A stretch of DNA of 64,000 bases from an uncultured Bacteroidota bacterium (GCA_902561795.1 CACERG010000007.1:18653-82652); one strand, 5' to 3'; shown: positions 52,360 to 61,399, counted from the stretch's first letter. The notes: a model not told the origin generated them from the letters alone. Program-made: numbers and translations.

Positions 52360-54780
52360 TTGAAACACAAATCAATTCTTTTCTATATTATTCTAAATTG
52401 TTTATTTATTTGGAATTTTACTTATAGCCAAGAATGCAATTTATTTTTAAAAGGCAAAGTCACTGACTTTCACGATGACTCTTTTTTAATTGGTGCCCTT
52501 GTAAAAATTGAGGGCACCAATTTTTTTTCACAAACGAATCTAAATGGTGAATTCGAAATAGAAGGAATATGTCCTGGTAGATATGTTTTAAATATTAGCC
52601 ATCCAAATTGTAAATCAAAAACCAAAAACATTAATCTTAAAGAAAACAAAATATTTGATTTAAAATTAGAGCACCATATAAACGAATTAGAAGAAATTAT
52701 AGTATCTGACTCTAGGCTTTCTCGAACTAGAAAATCAGTTCAGGAAGTTTTAGTTGATATAAGTGAAATTAATTCATATGGAAGTAATACTTTGGTTGAC
52801 GCATTAAATTATATCCCCGGAGCATCAATTTTAAAAACTGGAAATTCTATTGGTAAGCCAGTTATTCACGGTATGTATGGAAGTAGAGTTGGTGTCGTGA
52901 CCGATGGGTTTAGGCAGTATGATCAACAATGGGGCCCTGACCATGCACCAAATGTTGATTTCGATTCTTTTGAAACAATTCAACTTATAAAAGGGGCTGC
53001 TGCTTTAAAATACGGTGGAGATACATCTGCAGGTTCAATTATCTTAAGTTCCAAAAGAAAAGTTTTAAGAGATACACTTTTCGGAACTTCATTTATAAAT
53101 TTAGAATCTAATGGTTGGGGAGGTAAATTTGGATCTAGACTTGAAAAAAATTATTCAAACGGATTTTATATAAATGGAAATTTTACAGGTAAAAGATATG
53201 GAGACTTTAATACTCCAAATTATATCCTTTCAAACACCGGATTTAAAGAAGTAGATTTTTCAATAAAACTTGGAAAGGATTTAGTTTCAAAAGGATGGAA
53301 TTTAAAATATTCAAATTATAATTTAGAGCCTGGAATTCTGAAGGCATCACATATTGGTAACGTTCAAGATTTATTTTTTGCACTTAATTCCAGCGAACCA
53401 TCAATAATTGACGATTTCACTTATAATGTAGGGGCCCCAAATCAAAGAGCCAGTCATCAAAGGTTAACATTTAAATATTTCAGATCATTGAAAAATGATG
53501 TTAAACTTGATTTTGGATATAGCTATCAAAACAACAAACGAAAAGAGTTTGATATAAGAAGAGGTGGTAGAACAAATATACCGGTAGTTGATTTACTGCT
53601 TAAAACTCATAATTTAATGTTAGGGTTTTCGAAAATAAAAATGGAAAATTGGGACTTTGAATTTGGATATAACGGATTAATTCAAGACAACTTTTCTACT
53701 CCAGATACTGGAGTCAAAAGACTAATTCCAGATTATATTAAGCTAGAGAATGGAATCTATATTCTAGGAAGCTATCAGGAATCCAACTTCTTTTTATGGG
53801 AGTGGGGATTAAGACTAGATCATGTGTTTTATGACGCTAAAAAATATTACTATAAATCAGTTTGGGAAGAAAGAAATTACGATGTCTTGTTTAATGAATT
53901 TGAAACAGGAACCGATTTTGCAAATCAAATTCTAGTAAACCCAAAATTCAATTATTTAAATGTTTCCGCGCAAACTGGTATTTCAACAAAAATATCGGAT
54001 AATTATGAATTTAATATTTCTTACATCTTGTCCCAAAGAGCGCCAAATCCTTCTGAATTGTTTAGTGATGGATTACATCACGCCATGGCGGCTATTGAAT
54101 ACGGGAACTTAAGTATAAATCCCGAGACAAGTCACAAATTTCTTTTAAGTTTATCCAAAACTAAACCAAATTATAATTGGTCATTCGAGCCTTTTATTTC
54201 AAAAACTTTTAACTACATTTTTATAGAACCAACAGGATTAAAACAAACTATCAGAGGCGCTTTTCCAGTATGGACATACAAGAGTACAGACGCTTTTTTG
54301 ACAGGTATTGATCTTAATTATTCTCAATCAATAATAGAAAATCTTAGATTTGATATTGGAGCTTCATATGTATATGCCCAGGATATGTTAAATACTGAGC
54401 CTCTAATTTTAATTCCCCCTTTAAATTCTTTTCAAAAATTAAAATTTTCACCCAAAAAGAGTAAATGGACTTTTGAGATAACCAATCACATAAGCGCAAA
54501 ACAAAATAGATTTCCAGACTCTAATTTCATTTTTGATTATATAGAGGACGGAACAATTGTTTCAAAAACAGTTGATATTAGCGAGTCTCCTTCTGGATTT
54601 AATCGACTTGATGCTATTTTTTCGTTACAAATAAGGAATCAAAAAAATCTTACAACTAATTTAAGATTGATAGCCCAAAATATTTTAAATAGCGATTATC
54701 GCGACTATCTTAACAGAATGCGTTACTATTCATCTGAGTTGGGAAGAAATCTCCAAATCCAACTTAATTTTAATTATTAA
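52360..54780 (+). CDS. TonB-dependent receptor, probable zinc uptake
   Basis: An 806-residue outer-membrane receptor: signal peptide (to about residue 24), carboxypeptidase-regulatory-like domain (about 28-110, LKGKVTDFHDDSFLIGALVKI), plug domain (about 120-230, with LNYIPGASILKTGN and DGFRQYDQQWGPDHAP), then a 22-strand barrel (GDTSAGSI starts near the plug end) finishing QIQLNFNY. DHAPNVD and DGLHHAMAA supply histidines in the plug and barrel. The start codon is TTG abutting the lipoprotein stop. Zinc as substrate is inferred from the Zur-like neighbour. Confidence 0.88.
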   Translation: MKHKSILFYIILNCLFIWNFTYSQECNLFLKGKVTDFHDDSFLIGALVKIEGTNFFSQTNLNGEFEIEGICPGRYVLNISHPNCKSKTKNINLKENKIFDLKLEHHINELEEIIVSDSRLSRTRKSVQEVLVDISEINSYGSNTLVDALNYIPGASILKTGNSIGKPVIHGMYGSRVGVVTDGFRQYDQQWGPDHAPNVDFDSFETIQLIKGAAALKYGGDTSAGSIILSSKRKVLRDTLFGTSFINLESNGWGGKFGSRLEKNYSNGFYINGNFTGKRYGDFNTPNYILSNTGFKEVDFSIKLGKDLVSKGWNLKYSNYNLEPGILKASHIGNVQDLFFALNSSEPSIIDDFTYNVGAPNQRASHQRLTFKYFRSLKNDVKLDFGYSYQNNKRKEFDIRRGGRTNIPVVDLLLKTHNLMLGFSKIKMENWDFEFGYNGLIQDNFSTPDTGVKRLIPDYIKLENGIYILGSYQESNFFLWEWGLRLDHVFYDAKKYYYKSVWEERNYDVLFNEFETGTDFANQILVNPKFNYLNVSAQTGISTKISDNYEFNISYILSQRAPNPSELFSDGLHHAMAAIEYGNLSINPETSHKFLLSLSKTKPNYNWSFEPFISKTFNYIFIEPTGLKQTIRGAFPVWTYKSTDAFLTGIDLNYSQSIIENLRFDIGASYVYAQDMLNTEPLILIPPLNSFQKLKFSPKKSKWTFEITNHISAKQNRFPDSNFIFDYIEDGTIVSKTVDISESPSGFNRLDAIFSLQIRNQKNLTTNLRLIAQNILNSDYRDYLNRMRYYSSELGRNLQIQLNFNY

Positions 54781-54846
54781 TCACTAACGTAATTTTACCT
54801 TAAAATATTTATAATAACTTTAAGTGTTGTAACATTTTCAGTGTTA

Positions 54847-55407
54847 ATGATTAACAATAAAGTCATACAATTATTATTGTTCTCTATAATAAGTACATTA
54901 TTTGTTTATGCACAAGATGAAACTTTAATAGAAGGAAATTATAATGATCCATCATTAGTTACTCAAACTGCATTTGTTCAAGAGCTTTTATATGTCGCAG
55001 GTTATGTACCTGAAAAAATTGAGATTTATCAAAGCCTTCCAAATTATTCGCATGTCTTTCGAGTAAAATTAGATTCTGTTACTGGCGGATTTGTATTTGT
55101 TCGTTGGGATAAACAAAAAAAGCAGCATTATGTTGCGAATAAAATGATTGATCCTGGAGTTTATTATAACCTAAAGTCAGCTGAAGAAATTATGCGCAAA
55201 CAAACTCAAAATGCTAGTTTTAGTATTGAGGATGGAGCACTACAAGCTAGTGATCAGCAGAAAATAGGTGACGAGGATTTAGATGAACTTCGTCAACAGT
55301 ACGACAAAAGAGAAAAAGAAAAACAAGATGCAATTAATGCCATTGAACAAAAAAATAGGCAAAAAGAGCAAAGAAAAATTGAGAGAAAATCATCAAAAAA
55401 AAATTGA
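54847..55407 (+). CDS. Exported protein of unknown function with charged C-terminal tail
   Basis: A 186-residue protein with a signal peptide (cleavage near LFVYAQDE). A compact domain (about 30-110, with VAGYVPEKIEIYQSLPNYSHVFRVKL and GGFVFVRWDKQKKQHYVANKMI) is followed by a highly charged Lys/Glu/Arg-rich helical tail (about 135-186). I do not recognise the family. It starts 66 bases after the zinc receptor gene and may or may not share its transcript. ATG 54847 is used; a GTG lies two codons upstream. Confidence 0.7.
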   Translation: MINNKVIQLLLFSIISTLFVYAQDETLIEGNYNDPSLVTQTAFVQELLYVAGYVPEKIEIYQSLPNYSHVFRVKLDSVTGGFVFVRWDKQKKQHYVANKMIDPGVYYNLKSAEEIMRKQTQNASFSIEDGALQASDQQKIGDEDLDELRQQYDKREKEKQDAINAIEQKNRQKEQRKIERKSSKKN

Positions 55408-55411
55408 CTGA

Positions 55412-55867
55412 TTACCCTAAATCTACAGTAAGAATATTACCGTCTAAACTTGTATCAAAACATTTTAACGAACCACTGCACGACGCACTAAATGAATTTC
55501 CACGGCGAGCGCATGTAAAATTACTCCCATCAAATGACCAACGATTCCTAGTTCCTTGATGTGGACAAGCATTATCAAACACTCTAATCTCACTGTCACT
55601 TATTCTTACTAATAAAATGTTTTCCGAAGTGAAGTTTAACCATCCACCAACTTCTTTTAAAGAGGAAAATCTGTTATCATCTAAATTAATTTCAAGTTCA
55701 TTGCTTGAGCTTGCTTGAGATGATGAATTATCTGTTGGCGTTGAATTAGTTGGAACTGTTACAGTTGAATCTTCTTCAGTAGAACAGGCTTCAATTATTG
55801 GAATTCCAAGTGTTGCTAAAACTATCGGTTTACATGCAGTTTTAAGAAAATATCTTCTATTTTTCAT
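55412..55867 (-). CDS. Rieske-like lipoprotein lacking one cluster histidine
   Basis: A 151-residue protein with an N-terminal RRYFLK leader and lipobox (IPIIEAC), a Ser/Thr linker, then a small beta-rich Rieske-type domain. The first ligand pair is intact (ACPHQGTRNRWSFDG), but the second motif reads TCARRGNSF where Cys-x2-His is expected, so arginine replaces the histidine. Two more cysteines follow (SASCSGSLKC). It may bind a different cluster, or none. It is convergent with the unknown gene upstream and divergent from a TonB-dependent receptor. Confidence 0.8.
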   Translation of the reverse strand: MKNRRYFLKTACKPIVLATLGIPIIEACSTEEDSTVTVPTNSTPTDNSSSQASSSNELEINLDDNRFSSLKEVGGWLNFTSENILLVRISDSEIRVFDNACPHQGTRNRWSFDGSNFTCARRGNSFSASCSGSLKCFDTSLDGNILTVDLG

Positions 55868-55946
55868 AACAATTTTTTGTTTAAAGATAATTAAAAAAAT
55901 ATAAACAAAATAAATTTTTGAATTCTTTTAATTGTATTTTTATAAC

Positions 55947-58307
55947 ATGAGAAAGGTATTAACATTAATACTTTTTATATACATTAAAGCTGTTTATGCT
56001 CAAAACCTAGGAACATTAAATGGCCGCATTGTTGATGAAAAAACCCAACAGCCATTACAGGGAGCAACTATAATTCTAGAAGGCACAAATATTGGAACTA
56101 TAACGGATTCTAATGGCTACTTCATTTTAAACCAAATCCCCTTTAAATCATATAATGTAGAAGCCAGCTTTTTAGGATATCAAACCACTAAAGAATTTAA
56201 TGTAATTGTAAAATCAGCTGGAAATATTCCTTTAATATTTGAGTTAAATGAATTATCCGAAAATCTTGACGAAGTTATAGTTTCAAGTAATCCTTTTAAA
56301 ACAAGCAGTGAAACTCCCTTATCAACTCAAACATTTTCAGTTGTTGAAATTGAAACTTACCCTGGAGGTAACAATGACATTACTAAAGTGGTACAAAGCA
56401 TGCCAGGTATTTCTCCCTCAATAGGAGGTTTTAGGAATGACATAATTATAAGAGGGGGAGCACCTAATGAAACTGTTTATTATTTAGATGGTATCGAAAT
56501 ACCAAACATTAATCATTTTAGTACGCAGGGAAGTGCAGGCGGACCTGTCGGAATGATTAATGTTTCGTTTATTAGGGAAGTAACTCTTTCAAGCTCGGCA
56601 TTTGGTGCGGAATTTGATAATCCTCTTTCAGGTGTTTTATCATTTCAACAAAGAGAGGGTGACTCAAACAAATTTGGTGGTAATTTTAGATTTGGTGCTA
56701 GTGAAGCAGGACTAACTTTGGAAGGTCCCCTCTTTAGAAAAAATAAAACTGAACCATCAAAAACAACCTTTTTATTTTCAGCGAGAAGAAGTTATTTACA
56801 ATTTCTTTTTGAACTTATTGGACTGCCAATAAGACCGGATTACTGGGATTACCAATGGAAAGTAAAACACGAGTTAGACCGTTATAACACTCTAACTTTT
56901 ATAGGTTTGGGTTCAATAGATAACTTTTCTGTTAAGCAGCCAGATCAGTTTGATGCAGAACAACAAGCAACACTAGAGCAAGTGCCTGTTATTGAACAAA
57001 GAACTACTACAGTTGGATTGTCATGGAAGAAAAACTTTAAAAATGGGAATGGATTCACATCAACTGCACTTAGTTCGAACAGGCTAGGAAATATTTTTTC
57101 AAGATACCTTGACAATGTAAATAAAACTGGAATTATTTTTCAAAACGATTCTTATGAGTGGGAAACAAAGTTACGTTTTAGCCTAACACAATTTGTAAAT
57201 GATTGGAAATGGTCTGTAGGATTTAACGTTCAAAATTCGAGTTATAAAAATGTAACGAGTTTTTTAAGAGAAAATATATTTTATGAAACAGATTTAAATT
57301 TTTTTAAATATGGTTTATTTCTAAAAGCAGGAAATAATTTTTTTAATCAAAAACTAAATATTTCTTTAGGAATAAGAACTGACGCTGATACCTTTTCAAC
57401 GGGATCAAATTTAATTGACAATTTTTCTCCAAGACTTTCATTTTCATATTCCCTTTCCCAAGATCAAAAATGGAAATTTAATGCTTCCATTGGCAGGTAT
57501 TTTAAAATTCCTACCTACACAATGTTGGGTTTTCAGAACAACTTATCAGTTTTTGTTAATAAATCAGCTCAATACACTAAAAGCAAACACTATGTGGCTG
57601 GTTTAGAATATAATCTAACATCAGTTTCAAGATTAACCGTAGAGGGATTCTTGAAAAATTATTCGCAGTTTCCTGTTTCTTTGATTGATGGTGTATCACT
57701 TGCAAATAAAGGGGGAGGATTTGAAGTTTTAGGCAATGAAGCTATTGTATCTCTAGGAGAAGGTAAAACATCCGGTTTGGAATTTTTATTTCAACAAAAG
57801 TTAGCCAAAAACTTTTATGGTATTTTGGCTTATACCTATTTCTCTAGTGAATTTTCTGGTTTAGATGGAATCTTGAGACCTTCCGTATGGGATAGTCGTC
57901 ATCTTATTTCATTTTCGGGAGGTTACAAACTAAGGAAAAATTGGGAGATAAGTGCTCGATGGAGGTATGCTGGAAAAAATCCTTATGTTCCGGTTGATAT
58001 TAATGCTAGTACTATTTCATATCCGGAAATTATTTTAGATTACGATACACTAGGAGAATTTAGACTAGATGCTTTCAATCTTGCAGATATTCGAATAGAT
58101 AAAAAATGGAATTTTAAGAATCTTTCATTTAACTTATATTTCGAGGTACAAAATTTTTTAGCTCAACCAAATCCTACACCTCCAGAATACGGACTAAACA
58201 GAAATCTAGATGGCACTATTATAGTACCTAAAAATTTAGTCCCTGTATCTAATCAAGAAGGAAATAGTTCACCACTACCAACCTTTGGATTTGTTATATT
58301 CTTTTAG
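55947..58307 (+). CDS. TonB-dependent receptor with carboxypeptidase-like N-terminal domain
   Basis: A 786-residue outer-membrane receptor: signal peptide (YIKAVYAQ), regulatory-like beta domain (about 20-105, LNGRIVDEKTQQPLQGATI), plug domain (about 115-235, with MPGISPSIGGFRNDIIIRGG and YYLDGIEIPNINHFSTQG), and a barrel ending FGFVIFF with the terminal aromatic residue. No SusD-like partner is adjacent. The substrate is unknown. ATG 55947 is chosen over an in-frame TTG five codons upstream. Confidence 0.91.
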   Translation: MRKVLTLILFIYIKAVYAQNLGTLNGRIVDEKTQQPLQGATIILEGTNIGTITDSNGYFILNQIPFKSYNVEASFLGYQTTKEFNVIVKSAGNIPLIFELNELSENLDEVIVSSNPFKTSSETPLSTQTFSVVEIETYPGGNNDITKVVQSMPGISPSIGGFRNDIIIRGGAPNETVYYLDGIEIPNINHFSTQGSAGGPVGMINVSFIREVTLSSSAFGAEFDNPLSGVLSFQQREGDSNKFGGNFRFGASEAGLTLEGPLFRKNKTEPSKTTFLFSARRSYLQFLFELIGLPIRPDYWDYQWKVKHELDRYNTLTFIGLGSIDNFSVKQPDQFDAEQQATLEQVPVIEQRTTTVGLSWKKNFKNGNGFTSTALSSNRLGNIFSRYLDNVNKTGIIFQNDSYEWETKLRFSLTQFVNDWKWSVGFNVQNSSYKNVTSFLRENIFYETDLNFFKYGLFLKAGNNFFNQKLNISLGIRTDADTFSTGSNLIDNFSPRLSFSYSLSQDQKWKFNASIGRYFKIPTYTMLGFQNNLSVFVNKSAQYTKSKHYVAGLEYNLTSVSRLTVEGFLKNYSQFPVSLIDGVSLANKGGGFEVLGNEAIVSLGEGKTSGLEFLFQQKLAKNFYGILAYTYFSSEFSGLDGILRPSVWDSRHLISFSGGYKLRKNWEISARWRYAGKNPYVPVDINASTISYPEIILDYDTLGEFRLDAFNLADIRIDKKWNFKNLSFNLYFEVQNFLAQPNPTPPEYGLNRNLDGTIIVPKNLVPVSNQEGNSSPLPTFGFVIFF

Positions 58308-58314
58308 AAAATAC

Positions 58315-58833
58315 TCACAATTCTAGTAAACCATCTGGTATTTCAACAGATATATTTTTTTTCACACGGTCAACATTTATAATAAAATCATCGTGAATTG
58401 GAATTAAGGATGTAGATCCATCATTTTTTCTTATTTCAAATAGAGCCTGTAGACCTTGATCATGAATTCTTTCAATTGCACCTAAATTTTCATTTTTATG
58501 CATAATTGAAAAACCTATAACTTCATGGTAATAAAATTTTTTCCCTTTTAATTTTGGAAGAAAACTTAATGGGAGGTAAACATCTTTTTTTATCAATTTA
58601 TCTGCTTCCATTTCGTTCAATAAATTGTCGAATTCAATCCTAATTAACTCTGATTTATGCAGTTGGATATTATTTATCATAAAAGGCACCAATCCAGAAT
58701 CAAGTTCTATGAAAATTGATTTTAATTTGGTATACTGTTTTGGATTGTCACTATCTGTTTTGACCAATAACTCTCCTTTGAAACTATATTTACCTATAAT
58801 CTTGCCAATGTAAAAGCATTCCTCCTTTTTCAT
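58315..58833 (-). CDS. rimM: Ribosome maturation factor RimM
   Basis: A 172-residue 16S processing factor. FYIGKIIGKYSFKGELLVKT is the N-terminal domain signature, and the PRC-barrel region has KFYYHEVIGFSIMHKNENLG and IPIHDDFIINVD. It binds S19 and helps 30S head maturation. It follows rpsP by 17 bases, the conserved rpsP-rimM operon order. Confidence 0.96.
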   Translation of the reverse strand: MKKEECFYIGKIIGKYSFKGELLVKTDSDNPKQYTKLKSIFIELDSGLVPFMINNIQLHKSELIRIEFDNLLNEMEADKLIKKDVYLPLSFLPKLKGKKFYYHEVIGFSIMHKNENLGAIERIHDQGLQALFEIRKNDGSTSLIPIHDDFIINVDRVKKNISVEIPDGLLEL

Positions 58834-58850
58834 CGGAAAAGTATTTTAGT

Positions 58851-59831
58851 CTAATCAGTTTTTTTGGAGTTATTCTCACCTTTAGCTGTTTCATTGCCTT
58901 TATCGGACGCCTTTTCAGCAGCAGGAGCCTCATCAGTGGTAGGAGCCTCATCAGTGGTAGGAGCCTCATCAGTGGTAGGAGTTTCTTCAGCAGCAGGGAC
59001 TTCTTCAGCAGCAGGAGCCTCATCAGTAGTAGGAGTTTCTTCATCAGCAGGGACTTCTTCAGCAGCAGGAGCCTCATCAGTAGTAGGAGTTTCTTCCTCA
59101 GCAGGGTCCTCTTCAGCAGCAGGAGCCTCATCAGTAGTAGGAGTTTCTTCATCAGCAGGGACTTCTTCAGCAGCAGGAGCCTCATCAGTAGTAGGAGTTT
59201 CTTCATCAGCAGGGACTTCTTCAGCAGCAGGAGCCTCATCAGTAGTAGGAGTTTCTTCATCAGCAGGGACTTCTTCAGCAGCAGGAGCCTCATCAGTAGT
59301 AGGAGTTTCTTCATCAGCAGGGACCTCATCAGCAACAGGAGCCTCATCAGTTGAAGAAACATCTTGGGTCACTGCTGCCTCTTTTGCAGCGGCATCTTCA
59401 AGTCTTTTCTCACTTGCTTGTTTTTCTGCAGCCAGTCTTTTTATTTTATCTTTTTCATTAGCCTTTAATAAATTATCTTTTTTGGCCTGGATTTTTGCTT
59501 CTTTCTCTTTGAGCCAATCAGCAAATTTTTTATCAGCTATTTCTTGGGTAAGAGCACCTTTTCTTACTCCTCCATTCAGGTGATGTTTTAACATTGCTCC
59601 CTTGTATGATAAAAGAGTCCTTGCAGTATCTGTAGGCTGAGCTCCTTTTTCCAACCATTCAACGGCAAGATCTATGTCAATTATTACAGTAGCTGGGTTT
59701 GTATTAGGATTGTAGGTACCAATTTTTTCTAGGTAGCGACCGTCTCTTTTTGCTCGAGAATCGGCAGCAACAAGCCAATAAAATGGTTTTCCTTTTTTTC
59801 CGTGTCTTTGAAGTCTTAATTTTAGTGGCAT
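58851..59831 (-). CDS. rpsP: 30S ribosomal protein S16 with long repetitive acidic tail
   Basis: A 326-residue S16. The core is the first 85 or so residues (KLRLQRHGKKGKPFYWLVAA, DGRYLEKIGTYNPN, WLEKGAQPTDTARTLLS). A basic/charged helical stretch follows (about 95-160), then an acidic Pro/Ala/Thr/Glu tail built of 18-residue units reading EETPTTDEAPAAEEVPAD. Six full copies and a shorter variant can be counted. Bacteroidota S16 proteins usually have tails, but this one makes the protein about four times the size of a typical S16. Base composition in the tail is visibly more GC-rich than the surroundings. Confidence 0.95.
   Translation of the reverse strand: MPLKLRLQRHGKKGKPFYWLVAADSRAKRDGRYLEKIGTYNPNTNPATVIIDIDLAVEWLEKGAQPTDTARTLLSYKGAMLKHHLNGGVRKGALTQEIADKKFADWLKEKEAKIQAKKDNLLKANEKDKIKRLAAEKQASEKRLEDAAAKEAAVTQDVSSTDEAPVADEVPADEETPTTDEAPAAEEVPADEETPTTDEAPAAEEVPADEETPTTDEAPAAEEVPADEETPTTDEAPAAEEDPAEEETPTTDEAPAAEEVPADEETPTTDEAPAAEEVPAAEETPTTDEAPTTDEAPTTDEAPAAEKASDKGNETAKGENNSKKTD
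58916..59351 (-). repeat. 54-bp tandem repeat array inside rpsP
   Basis: Near-identical 54-base units encode the 18-residue motif of the S16 tail. Units differ mainly at a few codons (for example VPAD, DPAE and VPAA ends). Near the 3' end of the gene a shorter 15-base subunit (TDEAP codons) is repeated. The high DNA identity, including synonymous positions, suggests recent slippage or unequal crossover. Confidence 0.9.
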
Positions 59832-59846
59832 AACATATTAATTTGC

Positions 59847-59863
59847 AAGGATACTCGATCCTT
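59847..59863 (-). promoter_or_regulatory. Hairpin in the rpsP leader
   Basis: A six-base perfect stem (AAGGAT/ATCCTT) with a five-base loop lies between the -7 box and the rpsP start codon, within the predicted 5' leader. It might act in regulation or be incidental. There is no T-run, so it is not a terminator. Confidence 0.35.
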
Positions 59864-59881
59864 AAATATTAATTCGGATGG

Positions 59882-59889
59882 CAAATATA
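59882..59889 (-). promoter_or_regulatory. Promoter -7 box of rpsP-rimM
   Basis: Reads TATATTTG on the minus strand, an exact TAnnTTTG match 51 bases upstream of the rpsP start, leaving a leader of about 45 bases. Confidence 0.6.
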
Positions 59890-59985
59890 GTTGAAAATTG
59901 TTATAAAAATCCTAGAGTTTATTATTTTCTTTTTTGTGTTCACAAATTACCTCTATTCTGAGTTAGTGGCATGGCATTTAAATCC

Positions 59986-60016
59986 TTGTTGTGATAATAA
60001 AAAAAGTGTAATTTTG
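59986..60016 (+). promoter_or_regulatory. Promoter of tig
   Basis: TAATTTTG (60009-60016) is an exact -7 match, with TTG at 59986-59988 at a 20-base spacing, giving the full Bacteroidota promoter pattern. The box ends 19 bases before the tig ATG. Confidence 0.68.
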
Positions 60017-60035
60017 GCCACTAAATATTAGCTTT

Positions 60036-61367
60036 ATGAATATAAGCAAAACCAAAATTGATGATCTCAATGCAGTTATCAAAATAGAAATTGAGGGCAA
60101 AGATTATGAATCAAAAGTTGATTCAGTTTTAAATAATTACCGAAAAAAAGCGAACATACCAGGTTTTCGAAAAGGAAATGTACCACTGGGTATCATAAAG
60201 AAACAATACCATAAGGCTGTAGTAGCAGATGAAGTTAATAAGCTAGTGAGTGAAAATTTAGAAAAATACATTAAAAAAGAAAAAATTGAATTACTTGGAA
60301 GCCCTATGCCCAAGAATAACAATGGTCTACTTGACTGGAGAGCTGAAAAAATGACATTTGAATTTGAGTTAGGCCTATCACCAAAATTTGATATCAATCT
60401 AAATGTCTTAAAAAAAGTAACTCATTATCAAATTGAACCAGACAAAAAAATGATAGAAGAGCAATTGGATTATTTAAGGAACCAATATGGGAAATTAGTA
60501 ACGCGTGAAAAGGTTCAAAATAAATATGAAATTATTGCAGAATTCAAAAATGAGAATATTGATATAAACAAAATTGGTAATTTTAAACTTGAAGAAGTAA
60601 AATCTAAAAAAGCTATTAATGAACTCAAGGCTGCTAGCGTAGGAAAAATTTTTCAAATAAAAATTAAGGGTCTTTTTAAGGAAAGCAGTACAATGAAACG
60701 CTTTACTAATTTTGACGACAATAAATTGGAGGAAATTTCTGCAAATGAAATTACAATTGAAATTAAAGAAATAAATGAAAGAGTTCCTGCATTATTAAAT
60801 CAAGAACTTTTCGATAAATTGTATGAGAAAGGTTCAGTTAAGACTGAAAAAGATTTGAAGGGAAAAATTAGAATAGGTTTAGAAAACCAATTTAAACCAC
60901 AATCAAATCAAAAACTGATTAATGATATATCTGAAACCATAGTTGAAAAGACCAAATTTAAACTTCCAGAAGATTTCCTGAAGAATTGGATTCAAAATTC
61001 AGGAAAAGAACCTTTAACAGAAAAAGAAGCAGTAGAAGAATTTAAAAGGTCTGAAAAAGGTATACGTTATCGACTTATTGAGGGTAAAATTATAAAAGAA
61101 AACAATCTTAATTACACATTTGAAGAACTTCAAAACTATGCAAAGAAGATTGTGGAAAGTCAAATGAAACAATACGGACAAAGTATTGATAAAAAACAAG
61201 TTGACGCATTAGTTTCTAAAATTTTAACAAATCAAGAGGAAACAAAAAGGATTTCTGAGCAATTGATAGGTGAAAAGATGATAAAGTTTTATTTAGAGAA
61301 AGCACCCTTGAAAAAGGAAAGAGTCGATTTTAATGCCTTTATAAAAGAAGCTTACGGTAAAGCTTGA
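60036..61367 (+). CDS. tig: Trigger factor
   Basis: A 443-residue ribosome-associated chaperone. The ribosome-docking signature GFRKGNVPLGIIKKQY is at about residues 42-57. The middle domain occupies the FKBP position but is poorly conserved and short, as is common in Bacteroidota, so prolyl isomerase activity is doubtful. A long helical C-terminal arm domain follows (about 250-443). It heads the tig-clpP-clpX cluster, the usual arrangement. Confidence 0.93.
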   Translation: MNISKTKIDDLNAVIKIEIEGKDYESKVDSVLNNYRKKANIPGFRKGNVPLGIIKKQYHKAVVADEVNKLVSENLEKYIKKEKIELLGSPMPKNNNGLLDWRAEKMTFEFELGLSPKFDINLNVLKKVTHYQIEPDKKMIEEQLDYLRNQYGKLVTREKVQNKYEIIAEFKNENIDINKIGNFKLEEVKSKKAINELKAASVGKIFQIKIKGLFKESSTMKRFTNFDDNKLEEISANEITIEIKEINERVPALLNQELFDKLYEKGSVKTEKDLKGKIRIGLENQFKPQSNQKLINDISETIVEKTKFKLPEDFLKNWIQNSGKEPLTEKEAVEEFKRSEKGIRYRLIEGKIIKENNLNYTFEELQNYAKKIVESQMKQYGQSIDKKQVDALVSKILTNQEETKRISEQLIGEKMIKFYLEKAPLKKERVDFNAFIKEAYGKA

Positions 61368-61399
61368 TAATTTGATTAATTTTGATGAAAATTTAGAAA

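Noticed and set aside
58790..59583. Long open frames on both strands across the rpsP tail, including a Leu/Lys-rich and a Ser/Ala-rich frame
   Set aside because: They are a consequence of the 54-base repeat, whose length is a multiple of three and which lacks stops in several frames. Their translations are simple repeats and the S16 frame explains the region.
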